From Sindora glabra (lineage: Eukaryota > Streptophyta > Magnoliopsida > Fabales > Fabaceae): a stretch of 64,000 nt of DNA. The first letter of the stretch is position 1. Every line of letters starts with the position of its first letter. Shown in pieces: positions 1-12,469 of the stretch. The translations under genes and the position numbers were made by a program. Location of the stretch: NCBI GenBank assembly GCA_020226215.1, contig CM035235.1, positions 7,019,151-7,083,150 on the forward strand, in the 5' to 3' direction. The notes under the pieces are model-generated. The model was given only the letters and a program-made list of their open reading frames with translations, was not told where the DNA came from and made no database searches.

Positions 1-503
1 ACTAACTTCTTGTATGTTTACCCACTAGACAACATACCATATGTTGGAAAGCCATTAATAGTTCACAATAATGCAACCTTTAAGCTAAATTGTTTCAAAG
101 ATAGATCATATATATGTACACCATTTTTCTATAACACTTTTAGTTCATCTATTAGTTGTTGCAAGTAAATATTAATGTTAGCCTTTAGACTACTAGGACT
201 TATGACAATCGAAGCGAGGAACATGTACTCTTATTTTAAACACACCCATGGAGGGGGATTGTAAAGGGTTACAATTATAGGCCATCATGAATAGATTTGT
301 TTGGATTACCTATATGGAGTGAAACTATCTACACACAAGCCTAATCTTATACTTCTAAGATCATTGGCAAATTGAAGATAGGTGTGGTTAAAGTATTTTA
401 ATATTTTTCTACCTAATAAGTGAGATAAAGCCCTTAGCTTATGAGGACTTTCATGAGGCCATCTCATTAAGCTAGAAGAAAATACATTACCTCTCATCAA
501 CAT
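1..503 (-). pseudogene. TNP2-type CACTA transposase fragment (partial, decayed)
   Basis: Read on the minus strand from 503 towards 1, one frame stays collinear for about 165 codons and shows the landmarks of plant En/Spm TNP2 transposases (Transposase_21 family): LMRWPHESPHKLRALSH, then DLRSIRLGLCVDSFTPY, then WPIIVTLYNPPPWVC, LQQLIDELK and, near the edge, TINGFPTYGMLS. Six or seven in-frame stops interrupt it, several explicable as Trp/Gln codons turned to stops by G-to-A or C-to-T change, but there is no frameshift in the main block. A possible upstream extension in another frame (cysteine-containing stretch near 505-555) resembles the Cys-rich part of TNP2. The fragment continues beyond the left edge. 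Intact TNP2 cleaves CACTA termini; this copy cannot encode a working enzyme. Assignment rests on motif recognition, not a search. Confidence 0.8.
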
Positions 504-603
504 ATTATTTGTAATAAAATATACACTTATTGATATAACAATCTATCTTCTTATACTTAAAGCTTAACTTGAAAATGAATTTCTTCATTTTGTAAAAATT
601 TAA

Positions 604-3226
604 GGGCTTTTTTTTACCTTCAAGTATGAATTCTCTTTTCAATAGGCATATTTCATTAATGCATTACTCCAAAATATTGTAGTCTACTTAATAAGCTAAC
701 TACAGAGGATAACAAAGTGTAATTGCTACAACTTTCATCAAAAGTTGATGTGCTTTCACTAATATATTATAAAACCTTTGAGCATTGAAGTTAGGATGTT
801 CTTCTAGATTTTGTTCAAAACTATCTCTAAAATTCATGCATGCAACATCCATTATTGATGCTTCATACTTGTTACTTAGTTTTTCAAACCCATTACCTTC
901 TTAATTTCTCTATTTTTGATTGTTAGGTTTAGTATGGAATTAAGGCACTTCTTTTCCATAGAATGTCCATGACCAATAATTAGGTTTAAATCCTTTCTTA
1001 TAAAGATGTTAAATCACAATATCAAACATAAAAATTTTCTTACCTTCACACTTAGCATATAGACACCTAATCTTTTAAGTTTTCAAAAAAAAAAATCTTC
1101 ATTATACAAACATGTGTAATGAACTCACTTACTCCATAAATGAATTTAAATATTATTTTCAATTAATTAGGACATACTCTATTGTACATCCACTATAATA
1201 AAATAGTTGATTGATGTCAAGTATCTAAAGGATTATGTGTTGATATATAATCAATGTCTACTTAAGCATTATTGTATATCTATTTTTTTAATATTTATTT
1301 TATAATCATCGTAAAAGATAAAAATAATATTTGTTTTATATTAATAAAAATTGAAGTCATTTATTTTGCTAGCACTTAGGGAAATAACATTAGACATTAT
1401 TTTCTTTTAAAAAACTAATGTGTAATTTCTATAATACTATATTAATTTATTTTAAAAACCAATGTGGTATATCCTACCATTTACCCCCAAGCTTCTTCCC
1501 CTTATTCCTTACACCCTCATCCAAACCTTATCCCTCTATTCCTCACTCACTCATCCATCTTAAACATTAACCCTATCCTTATTTTTCTCACTTTTTCACC
1601 TTCCAAGTTTCCTCTACTTTCTTCCTTAAAAAACTTTATAACTAGAAATACAAACCAACATCTCTTATAACTCTAGAAAATCCTAAACTCAATGATTTTA
1701 AAGAATAAATTGAATAAAAGATTGGAAATGGTTCAAGATTATATACAATACCCCCAATCAAATATAGATAGTTTGCTAAATTTGTATTGATACCAATTGC
1801 TTAATATATAAGGTTTGCACTCCTTAGAAAAATACTTTTGAATATACAATTTGCATTCATGAAATTATGGTGTATAATATTACATATTTCATATAAATAA
1901 ATAGTAAGTAGTACTATTAAATGGTAAAAAAATGAATGAAATTAAATTTCTCATTTGTATATCAAAATGATAAGCAACAAAATAAGATCAATTATATAAT
2001 GAAAAATTAAATTGCAAAAATAAATATGAAATTTAAATAAATTCTTACATTTATATTCTGTGCCTTTCCAGTTAGTGCTAAACCTCACAATTTAGCCACA
2101 AGCTAATAGAGTTTCAATGCTGCAAAACAATTAATAAACAAAAAATGAAAAATCGAAGAAAATCAAATTATGGCTGGAAAGAGAGCATACATGGTCAAAT
2201 AGAGAACTATTTTAGGGTTAGAAGTGCTTTACGATAAAATTTATAAATGATGTCATACTATACTAGTTTTTATTTTTACCTCACACTATGCTTTAACTTT
2301 TTTATTTTCAAATCACACCTAAAGATATAGGTTTCCACATTGATTATGACAAAATAATAGCATCTAAAGATAGCTTAAATAAACAACTTTAGATATTAGA
2401 TGTCGATTAAGTGCAAAACTATCATGACCCAATCTTAGTTGTGATTGATATGGAACTTGCCATCTAATTATTCTATTCTTACTACTATTGTAATAAGGCA
2501 CTAGGATAAATAACTATTAACACTCTGATCATAAATAAGAAAGTGATAAAATTTTCTCAATATTTACATTTTGTTTTCAAAATATTTCAACCTTAACATC
2601 TATGATAAAATATCTAAAATTACCTAGCCATACCTTAGAGTTTTTTGGGGACTTAATGTTAAGATCGTGCTAAAATGGACCCATTTGTAATATCTATACA
2701 GGAAAAACATATGGAAAGGTATCTATGAAGTTTCTTGAACAAAAATTTGATTAATATCAGTAATAATAAATTCAAGAGAAATGTTTATCTCTTATTAATG
2801 GAGTTTACCCTCTTCATCCATAATGTGCTATTTAATTAGTTTTATACCAAATGATAAGTAGTCATAGCTCTATTACAATAAAGGTAATGCCCATGAGATC
2901 TCCTAATTCTAAATGAACAAATTCAACATACTAGGATATTTCTATTTATCTATACTTAGTAATGTCACCACTTAAATACATGCTTCATACAATTTCTATC
3001 TCACCCCTTAGAAGTACAATGCCTTATAGGTAAAATTTCTATACACACACCAAAAATGAAAAAGGACGAATAAACTTTACACTTAAGTCACTTATAACAC
3101 CATCCACCTTTCTCGTAGTCGAAAATACTAATATTTTACATTATATATAAAAGAAATAAGTAAAACACTCAAAATCAGTAATATAAATTTTCCATTTAAT
3201 GTCAATTGTTTTAAAGTTTTTATATC
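604..3226. other. A+T-rich intergenic sequence, no gene recognised
   Basis: Only short open frames without codon structure or recognisable motifs occur here. The text is low-complexity A+T-rich DNA, probably very old repeat remains. The open frame at 1464-1670 is pyrimidine-rich and composition-driven. Confidence 0.6.
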
Positions 3227-5006
3227 AGTTACTACACATCATATATATAAGGGTCATTATATATCTATTATATTTAACAATGGCTTTTAAAATCAACATG
3301 AAATATATGTAACAACATAAGCTTTTTAGCCAAAAAACCAATGTATTTTCTTTCAAAAAAAATTAATTTTTTACATTTCATGTTAATTTTTAGTTAAAAA
3401 AATCCATGTGAAATATTTACATAATAATTTTTTTATGTTAGTTCATTGTCTCTCTACTTGAATATTTATAGTAAAAAATTGAATAATAAACCTAGCATCC
3501 TATCAAAAACATATATTTTAAATTAAAAATTTTGAAAGATCATAATTTTTCACTCAATTGTTCACTTAGGGAAAATTTTATATCAACTTCATATAACTTT
3601 TTGAGACTTATCCATCTGTAATCCTTGTAGGCTTTTTCCCTTCTCAAAATTATGAAAAATGGATATTTTCTTAGACTTTTTTTCATTTTTTCCATCTTTC
3701 GTCATTGTTGGCTAATGTTAGATTTACCTACAACATTTTATCAAACATATAATAAGCATTTAAAACTCAAACATAATCTTAAAAGTTATATAAATGAAAC
3801 ACAAATAAAATTTTTTAAAAAAATCTATGCAATAAGCATCTCTTATCATTGTTCAACCGGCTTTGGTCATTACTATAACATTTTATGAAATACATAATAA
3901 GCATTTAAAATTGAGAAATAACTATAAAATTTATACAAAAGAAATATAACTAAAAATATTTTTAAAAACTTATGCAAAAAATTAAAGATATAGAAAAGAT
4001 ATAGATCTAAGAAATATAAGTAAAAAAACTATTTTCATGTTTAGATATTGCTTCATGTTAGATGCTAATTGAAGGAGCATAGACAGCTTATTGACATGTG
4101 GTGAAAGATAAAGTGAGATCTAGTATTTTGTAAAGAGAGATAGATGGAGATGAAGATTAAGTTTGAGAATTTCAAAACAAATAATAAAGTAAGAGTGATA
4201 ATGAGAAAAAAATAATATTTGCTTTATTTTATAACACAAAAATGTTACTACTCACATGACTTTAGATGTCAATTTCTAGAATAATTGACATCTAAAGTCT
4301 AGTAAAAAGAAAAAATGATAGTTTTTTAAAAAAATCAATCTTTAAAGTGTCCTTATATTTTTAAAAATCATAGTACTTACATGACTTTAGACATCGAATA
4401 TTTTATAAATTAGCATTTAAAGTCCCATGAGATGAAAAGATGATAGTTTTTTTTTTAAAAAAAAAACTAACATCTGAAATATTCTCATATTTTCAAAAAT
4501 ATTACTACTTATATAACTTTAGATGTTAGTTATTTAATGAACATATTCTAAATTCTTGTGGGAAAAAAGACAATAAATATTTTTTTTAAGAACTAACTTT
4601 TAAAGTGTCCTTTTATTTTCAAAAATAACATCACTTACGTGACTTTAGATATCAATTATTTTATAAACTGATATTTAAAGTCTCTCAAGAAGAAAAGATA
4701 ATTTTTTTTTAAAGAATAAACATTTAAAGTATCCTTATACTTTTAAAAATAACATTCCTCGTATGACTTTAGATGCTAATTATTTTATAAACTAATGTCT
4801 AAAGTCTTGTACGAAGAAAAGATAATAATTTTTTTAAGAATTGACGTTTAAACTGTCCTCATATTTCTTTAGACATTAATTCTTTATTTAAATTGATGTA
4901 ATAAGCTACATTTATTTACAAAAATAACATCATATCATTATATATATTAATTTTTACTTTAATTAACATTGATATATTGATATTAAAGGGCAAATCTCTA
5001 GTAGTG
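3227..5006. mobile_element. Non-autonomous CACTA-like element
   Basis: The right end, read on the minus strand, is CACTACTAGAGATTTGCCC, a typical CACTA terminus, ending at 5006. The left end near 3227 reads AGTTACTACAC and is accepted only because other left ends in this window (23787 and 32240) share the degraded form of CACTACTAC. Inside are subterminal repeats (4243-4868) and a 3480-4250 block homologous to 31380-32010. No transposase is encoded, so movement would have needed TNP2/TNPA-type proteins supplied elsewhere. No 3-bp target duplication is visible. The right end is more certain than the left. Confidence 0.55.
4243..4868. repeat. Five tandem ~125-bp units, each an imperfect palindrome
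   Basis: The phrase TGACTTTAGAT or a close variant recurs near 4256, 4381, 4513, 4639 and 4763, spaced 125, 132, 126 and 124 bp. Within most units it is answered about 30 bp later by its inverse (TAAAGTC), so each unit can fold into a hairpin of roughly 42 bp. A run of A/T and a TTTAAAGTGTCCT-like motif fill the rest. Arrays like this near CACTA ends normally serve as transposase (TNPA) binding sites; that role is inferred from position. Confidence 0.75.
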
Positions 5007-5920
5007 AATTTAGTAAGATTCCATAATGAACACATTTATGAAATACATCATAGTAAAATTTTCAAACAAGTTCATACCTCTAAAAATCTATATCATCAAT
5101 TTTCAGTAGCCTCGATTCCTTAACAATATTGTTAAGTAAAACCAATCACATCATTAGACTAATATATCTGAATCACAATCATAGCACATAAAGTAAGCAA
5201 ATAATAAAGATATGAAAGCAGATAAATCTCATTGTGACTCTTGATCAATCTTATACCTTTTACAAGTTATTATTGGATCTGGTGTTCAAATAAATCATAT
5301 CTCCCTAATTCTCATGTCTAAATGCACATTCTTTTGATACTAAATCTCACACATACATTATTTTTTACACTTATCATCATTCCTATACATCATTTTGTTA
5401 TTAAATCTCATACGCATATTACATTCCATAATTCATCATAATAATTCATTTTCAAACATAATAATGATAGTATCAGGTATTGAAAATGCCATACTTCCAT
5501 TACATGGCTATAAGTCTTTACTTAATATAGTTATGCACTTTTTATATATAGCCATTTAATTTGTGTATCAAAGAATACATAATAATATTATTGTACCTCC
5601 ATTGTATGATTATAGATATTTATTCATCAATAATAATCCTAATTATATAAGTATTGCAAATTAAAATCATAAAATGCTTAACAACAATGCCATGCCTTAA
5701 ATGTATAGCCTCAATATTCCTCTCATTCTAGTTTGTACAATATAAATATTCCCTAATATGTAAATGATTCCATCACACTAATCATAAAACCATCATCCTC
5801 CCAAATACACACATAAATGCACACACATAATTAGATACACAAGTACCTTCATATATAAATGTAATCATATGCATATTCACTATAATAGAAAAATATAAAA
5901 TTAAAGATTTCGGATACCTT

Positions 5921-5923
<3 letters not shown>

Positions 5924-6005
<82 letters not shown>
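5924..6005. repeat. (TA)n microsatellite
   Basis: Uninterrupted TA dinucleotide run of about 80 bp, likely length-polymorphic. Confidence 0.95.
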
Positions 6006-6007
<2 letters not shown>

Positions 6008-8289
6008 CCATAAGTAACTTATCCAATCAAATATGATTTGAAATCCAACATCTTAGGTGCTATTTAATATAGTAGGATTAGGGTATATCAAATCTCCTTT
6101 CTTTCCTAAGCGCAAGCATCCATGAATATGTAGAATCAAGTATGTAAGCAAGGCCACAAGTGGCTTGCCTTTTTAAATAAAATCTAGTTACTAACCTCTA
6201 AGGTTTCATGACTTGTTAGAAATTAATTATCTGAATCTATTTCTTTTATTAACATAAATGGAATCTATTTGCTCACTTTACTCTCCATTACCTACATTTG
6301 AAGTTATCCACTCTTATCCTATATGAACAAGAAGGTGAAATACTACTTGAATCCTTAAAACATATGATATTGTGATGAATCAAGATAATAATCGACTATG
6401 ATTTTCTACAAAGCATTAATAGTCAATTATGTAGTCCACTACAAAAGGCTTTTATAGTAACCTAAAGGTGTTTTACAAGTTCCATGGTTGATTTATTAGC
6501 CATTAAGTTAGTTTCAAGTAATAAACTTACTCTTTTGATCATCCTAATATTAACGTTTGAATGATATTTTCTAAATAACTTAAAAATTATAAATTTATTA
6601 TTTATGAAACTTGTTCCACATGAGAATACACTTAAATGGTTTTTCATGGATCAATAATTCACTTAAAATGGTTAAAGGAGTTATGACCTTTACAAGTCAA
6701 ACTAAAAATTCAATTTTTCATAATCAAGGATTTTTTTACCTTTGTCCATTATTTTAGTGATATCTCAAAATATGCATAAGATATTAGATGAAGTTAGCTC
6801 CATTTGAAATTAGGCTTAATTATCTTTCCAATGATAGGTAATTTGCCAAAAATGAGTGCAAGATAAAAAAGCTATGACCTTTCAAATTCAATATAAGAGA
6901 TATGTCTTAGTATAGTTAACTATATAGTCTACTATAAAGTTGTAAAAGTTATTTAGAACTTTTGTAATTAATTATATAGTTAATAATGAAGTTCCAAAAG
7001 CCATATAGCCAACTATGGCCTTAAAATCTATAGATTTCTTGAAAAATTATTGTTGATCCACCCTCTAATTCATCCAAACTCATGTGTTACTTAAGCAATC
7101 CATACCAAATCATCAATATACCTTATTAGATCATCATTAAAGTTATCTCTACCTAGTAAATACAATCCAAACATTAAAAATCATCATACACTATAGCATA
7201 TCTCATAAACCTAATAAAAAATTAGAACTCAAACATAAATTAAACAAAACCCAATCAAATGATTAAAATAAAGTGAGATTGTTCACTAACTTATTTTGGA
7301 GAAGATTTTAAAAGGTCAAAATTAATGATCCTTGTTTTTTGTTTATATGAAGGAATTAATAAAAAAATTTCTCTTAAATAATTTGATTTGATGAATGAAG
7401 ATTAAAAAAAAGAAGAAGAAGAAGAAAGAGATAAAGGCAGAGCTAAGAGGATAAAATTGGATGATGAAAGGAAAAATAAGGAATAATATTGTAAGGTTTA
7501 AAATTTAAGTTTTGAAGGTAGAAGCAATTTGGGAAAAAGCAAGTTATGTCTTTTACTAATTAGCCTCAAATTTAATTAACTTTGCTAGTCAAGAATGCTG
7601 CCTAGATGATGATAGTCGACTATTGCCCTTTTTTCTCACACTAATTACTTCAAAAGTCTTTCTTATGCTCAATCCGTTCTCATACTTCATCAAGTTTTTT
7701 TGCTATCCATATCTTCCCTATACATTCATACTCAATTTTAAATAATTTTAACCTTTTAATTTCACTTTACTTAAAAGTTTTATTCAAAGTTTATTTGATT
7801 ATTAAATCTTCCTTTTTTTCATCCATATCACCTTAAGTTTTATCTAAAGTTTTACTCCAATTAATTTTTATTTTTTTTCCTAATTTCTTGTTTATATCTT
7901 CTTATCATAATTTATTTGTTTCATATAAAATTTCTTTTCAAAATAATCATTTTACTAAAATTAATTAATTATTTCCCTTTTCAATATCTACAAAACTCTA
8001 ACAGTCAAAATTTCTAAAGATGATGTAACAAAAACAAATCATCATCTTTAACAAAATTCCGTCATTTTATTAATTAATATTCAACATTGATTACTAAATA
8101 AAAATTGATATCATAATAATTAAATATCAATTATTTAAAAAATTGATTTATTTTTCTTTAATAACTTTTTCATTAAAAATTAATTTTATTATAAACATCA
8201 AACCATAATCCAAAACACAATTTATATATATATATCATATATTTATACAAAATTTATATTTAGCAAAAAAACCAATATTTTATTTTATT

Positions 8290-8291
<2 letters not shown>
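6006..8291. other. A+T-rich repeat-derived sequence, no gene
   Basis: No coding region is supportable. The 6660-6900 stretch contains phrases such as CTTTCCAATGATAG and AGCTATGACC that recur in the Copia-type LTR at 39.1-39.7 kb, so part of it is probably degraded LTR sequence. A short AAG run lies at 7410-7427. Confidence 0.5.
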
Positions 8292-8292
<1 letters not shown>

Positions 8293-8368
<76 letters not shown>

Positions 8369-8383
8369 GTAGTATATATATAT
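8293..8383. repeat. (CA)n followed by (TA)n compound microsatellite
   Basis: About 21 CA units run directly into about 50 bp of TA units with a few interruptions. Confidence 0.95.
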
Positions 8384-8746
8384 CAAAATAGATAAAAACA
8401 TGTGATTCCATTTATTGTTTCACAAATGCCATTAAGTAGCAATTTTAAAGTTTAAGTATAAATTTTGTAAAAACACTAATATCATTTATAAACAAATTAA
8501 TTTTTTTTAATTCAACTTGCCCTAAATGAAATCAATAGCATTAAAATTCTTTATTGCATTTTTGTAATTTTCTTATATAATTAAATAGATGCAAATAAAA
8601 AAAGATTTATTTTAAATGTATAAATAAATAAGAAAATAGAAATATAATTATAGAAATATATTCTATAAATTTTTTTATTTTCATATTAGTATATCGATGA
8701 GTATATTAAAAGCATTATAATTTACAATGAATTAAACATCAAAGAT

Positions 8747-8988
8747 GGCTTTTGATATGGAAGCTATAGATTAATAGTTTCTAGAATCTATTTACAAAGA
8801 CAAGTTTTGAAATAAAAGGTGTAGATCATCGTATTCAATACCATAACTATCAAGAAGATTCTAGAATCCATTAAAAAATTCTTAAAAGAATTTTAATGTT
8901 TTCTAGAACCTTTACCAATAGCTAATTTGGTACTAAATACGATAATCTATACCCTCCAAATCAAAAGCCTTTGATGGAGGCTATAGAT
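8747..8988. repeat. Short inverted/direct repeat cluster
   Basis: The 26-bp stretch at 8747-8772 (beginning GGCTTTTGATATGG) recurs inverted at 8944-8969 with few mismatches. A second direct partial copy overlaps at about 8967-8988 (GCCTTTGATGGAGG). It looks like the remains of a small foldback element; no terminal signature or target duplication was found. Confidence 0.5.
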
Positions 8989-9356
8989 CATTCTATTTAA
9001 TAAAGATAACTTTTAAGATAAAAGGCATAAATTATCATATTCAACATAGCCAATACTTAAACCTATAGTTCAACAGTAAGGACAAGGATTCTACAAAAGA
9101 ATTTAAAAGCATCATGTTTGAATACTTCCAAATGCCTTATAAAGTACTTGTGTTTATGAATGAAGTGTGGCACAAGTCCTTCCTCAAGAAAACTATTAGA
9201 AAATAATAAACAATAAACTTTTCATTTACAATAAATATATACTTAAAGAGGATATTATACAAATAAAAAGGAAAAATAGGTACTTTTTGCTTAAAATTTC
9301 TTTATATTTCATGTAGGCTTCTGAGTTGGAAGACGTAGATAAGTTGTAAACTAGTA

Positions 9357-9452
9357 ATAAATTATGGTAAGAAGAAGCTACATAACAATTCATGCATTTA
9401 CAATCCAATCAATGCATGAATGGGTATGCAACTTCTTCTCACTATAATTTAT
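9357..9452. repeat. 96-nt near-perfect hairpin, copy 1
   Basis: The first ~42 nt pair with the last ~42 nt with about seven mismatches, several of which would be G-U pairs in RNA. Ends are ATAAATTAT and its inverse ATAATTTAT; the inner stem contains ATTCATGCATT. It stands 171 bp before an identical-length copy. Most likely a miniature foldback element; a hairpin-derived small RNA is possible but untested. Confidence 0.7.
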
Positions 9453-9527
9453 CTTGATATAGCAATGAATCTTTATATTGCTTAAGAGATTCTATGTTGA
9501 AAAGTGTATATGACTTATGAACTAATG

Positions 9528-9623
9528 ATAAATTATAGTAAGAAAAATTTATATAATAATTCGTGCATCTACAAACCTATCAATGCAAGAATGGACATAT
9601 GGCTTTTTCTAACTATAATTTAT
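9528..9623. repeat. 96-nt near-perfect hairpin, copy 2
   Basis: Same length, same ends and same stem plan as 9357-9452, with sequence divergence in both arms. The two copies form a 171-bp-period tandem pair from about 9300 to 9640, because sequence outside the hairpin is also duplicated. Confidence 0.7.
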
Positions 9624-10249
9624 ATTTAAGTTGTAACCCATCTTTGTGTTTTCTTGATATCTCTAAATATATAGAAAGAGTGATATTTATAAGTGTTAAG
9701 CAAATCTTAGACGTCAATTATTAATAGAAAATTAACCTCTTAGGTTTTCTAATGTTTAAAGAATATAGCGGTTGTCATACCTTAAAACATCAATCAAGTG
9801 CTTTATAGATGTATAAACTTTTGACATGAATTGTCAAATGATTAAAATGGCCTTGGATTTTAGAAAAAAAATTGACTTTAAGTTTTCATTATTTCCCATA
9901 ACCCTATAGATGTTATTCAATACATGCCTTTAAGTTTTCATACTTTCTTTGTAAATTCATAATTAGAATTATTTTAGATATTTGTCAAGCACAAAATCAA
10001 AGTCATTTAAGTATGCTATTTCCTTAACAAGAGAGTTATGGAATATTTTTTGGCTTCTATTGTATAAATTACCAACACTATAGTTGGGGAATATTTTCTT
10101 TGGAAATCAATTTACTATAAATTAAACATTACTAGACAACATATCAACCATTTTGATACTTCGTGTCAAAGTTAGTAATCATAGATACTATCCTTCCAAA
10201 TTATAAATTTTAATTCAAGTTTGATTCATTGATTTCTTTTTAATACAAA

Positions 10250-11412
10250 TTAACTCAATTTTAGGATAAATATGACGTTGGTTATTAGATAATAACCCCA
10301 ATGTCATTTCTTTTTACATATTTTTTCTTATATCTAAATAGACATCAACATATTGATCATGAATTTACAAAAAAATGAGAAAGAAGAAATTCAATTACTA
10401 AAATTTATTATGTAATTTTATTTATTTTAAAATATCATTACATTAACAAATGCATCTTTACACTAATATTATATAACAAAAAATAAAGTAGGTTATGCAT
10501 TATTCAAATATTTTCTACAGATTTATTATAACATTTTATTTCTTTTCAAATTATTATATCCATATGTATTCCACAAAAAAATACACTAAATTATTAATAC
10601 ACATTTACAACATTGCCATTACATATCTAAATAAACCTAAACCAAAAATTAAAATCCTTATTATAAAAGCTTATGTGTTAAAGAAAGTTAATATATTTCC
10701 CTCAAGTTGAAGTGCTTCATTTCATTTTATAAACATTAGTAATCCACTTCTTGTGTTAGGATGTTAGGTAGAATAAAAGGATAACTTATGCTATTACATA
10801 ATTAGAAATGCTTCGAATCTTATAGAAGCAAATTCAACCACTATTATCTCTTTTTCTCTAATATTTAATTGCAAAAGAAATCCATGGTTGGATAGCATGC
10901 TTCAATAAAACTCAACATTTTTAAATGCGCAAAAAGAAAAGGCTTGTTGTCCATATATGCAACCTAAACATAAAATGGAGTGAGAAAGAGAGAAAATTTA
11001 TAAGTAGAATGAAAAAAAAATGAATGTTAGTTATTCACCCAAAATTAATGTTTTATGTATCACAGCTTTCAAAGTAAGTGAAGATGCTATAATTTTAAAC
11101 ATTAATTAATTCTAAAACTGACATGTAAAATTTTTACATTTCCTAAAAAGACAATCTAACTACCTTTTAGATGATGGTCATGTAGAAAATTGATATCATA
11201 AGTTTTTGTACCTTCCCAAAACCATGTAGGAGCCAAACTTCAAACATCGATTATGTTTAAAATCGATGTCATAAGTTTCTCATTATAAATAGTGTTTATC
11301 ATTATTATTATCCATCATCTTAATTTTACATATGATTTAAAAAATGACACTGCATTTAAATAGATATTAGTGACAATGATGAGAAATGTCTATCAACAAT
11401 TTTGTGGTAATG
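10250..11412. mobile_element. CACTA-like fragment with recognisable right end
   Basis: At 11412 the minus strand reads CATTACCACAAAATTG, a one-step decay of CACTACCACAAAATTG, resembling the CACTA termini elsewhere in the window. Upstream lie subterminal-type phrases (paired GACATC/GATGTC motifs, ATCGATGTCATAAG) like those at 36.5-37.0 kb. The left end was not located and 10250 is only where similar phrasing begins. Confidence 0.4.
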
Positions 11413-12049
11413 ATCCACCTCCTACATTCAAGCATATCTATATCTATTCTACATCTCACGTATATGTCATCCAATAATTCATCAATTATTTTTTAAATTA
11501 AACAATGATGCGATATATACATGGAGTATATTTTTTAAAGATTAAAGTCTCAATTATTATAATTTTAGTTCTACAACTGAACATCACTCATATATCTCCC
11601 CATCCAAAGGTAAATTAATTATATCATTAATCAAAGCAAAAAATCAATGTAAGTATTGTATGCCTTAATTAACTTAAAATTATCATATTCAAATCAAATC
11701 AAAATATAATAAACCTTAATTACATATAAGCCTTAATTTCCTTTCATCAAACCCTAAATCATCAAATTGATATATTCAACCTATATTGAAAGTTTTAAAA
11801 CATTCTAGTATTTAAACAATAGATGAAAAGCATAAAATAAACATTAATTATTAGAGAAACCTATAAAATTCCTCATGAAACAATCAAACAAACCCTAAGT
11901 ATTATGTTTAACATTTCATAGGAAAATAACTTATTAAAAGAGAGAGGCTACAACAAGAAAGCTCTAGAAGGTGACAAATAACAGTGGGCAAACTAGAAAA
12001 TAGTGATAAAAAAGGTAGGTAGCATAGAAGCAAAAGGAGAGAAAGAAGA

Positions 12050-12466
12050 AGAAATAGCATTTTGCTTAAATTAGGAGGCTCTATCATGAACTGGTTATAT
12101 TTGCATATTAGTGAATGATTTTTCCATTGCTAACTTCATTTTAATGATAGCATGCATTTCATTTAGTAATGGATTTAACATTAGATAATTATTGCTCTAT
12201 TGTTAAATCTACCACTATTTTTTAAAAAAAAAAAATTTCTGCCAAATGAATTTTAAATTTCATAAACTTTATTTACCACTATTTTCATAAGTGAATTTAT
12301 TCCATAGTTTAGTAATGGACACAAAAAAACTCATCCTTCATTTCATCACTAAAATAAAACTTCATTTCATTTCAAATTTAGAAGTGGAAAATATTTTGCA
12401 ACACATTTTCTAACACTAATTCTATCACTAGATTTTCGTCATTAAATACTAAATTTCTTGTAATAA
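12050..12466. mobile_element. CACTA-like right terminus, different subfamily
   Basis: The minus strand at 12466 reads TTATTACAAGAAATTTAG, close to the common plant terminus CACTACAAGAAATTT. The preceding 300 bp carries repeated short motifs of the TAGTAATGGATTTA type, including an imperfect hairpin near 12156-12210. Only this end was found. Confidence 0.4.
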
Positions 12467-12469
12467 CTT

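Noticed and set aside
4243..4868. CRISPR array
   Set aside because: Units are ~125 bp with no short constant repeat and unique spacers, and the sequence is plant nuclear DNA with CACTA-type ends.
6439..6460. CACTACAAAAGGC as a CACTA left terminus
   Set aside because: No subterminal repeats follow and no matching right end was found; it is embedded in GTAGTC/GACTAC-type low-complexity phrases.
9357..9623. Centromeric satellite, because the tandem period is 171 bp
   Set aside because: Only two copies and no relation to known plant centromeric repeats; the period match with primate alpha satellite is coincidental.
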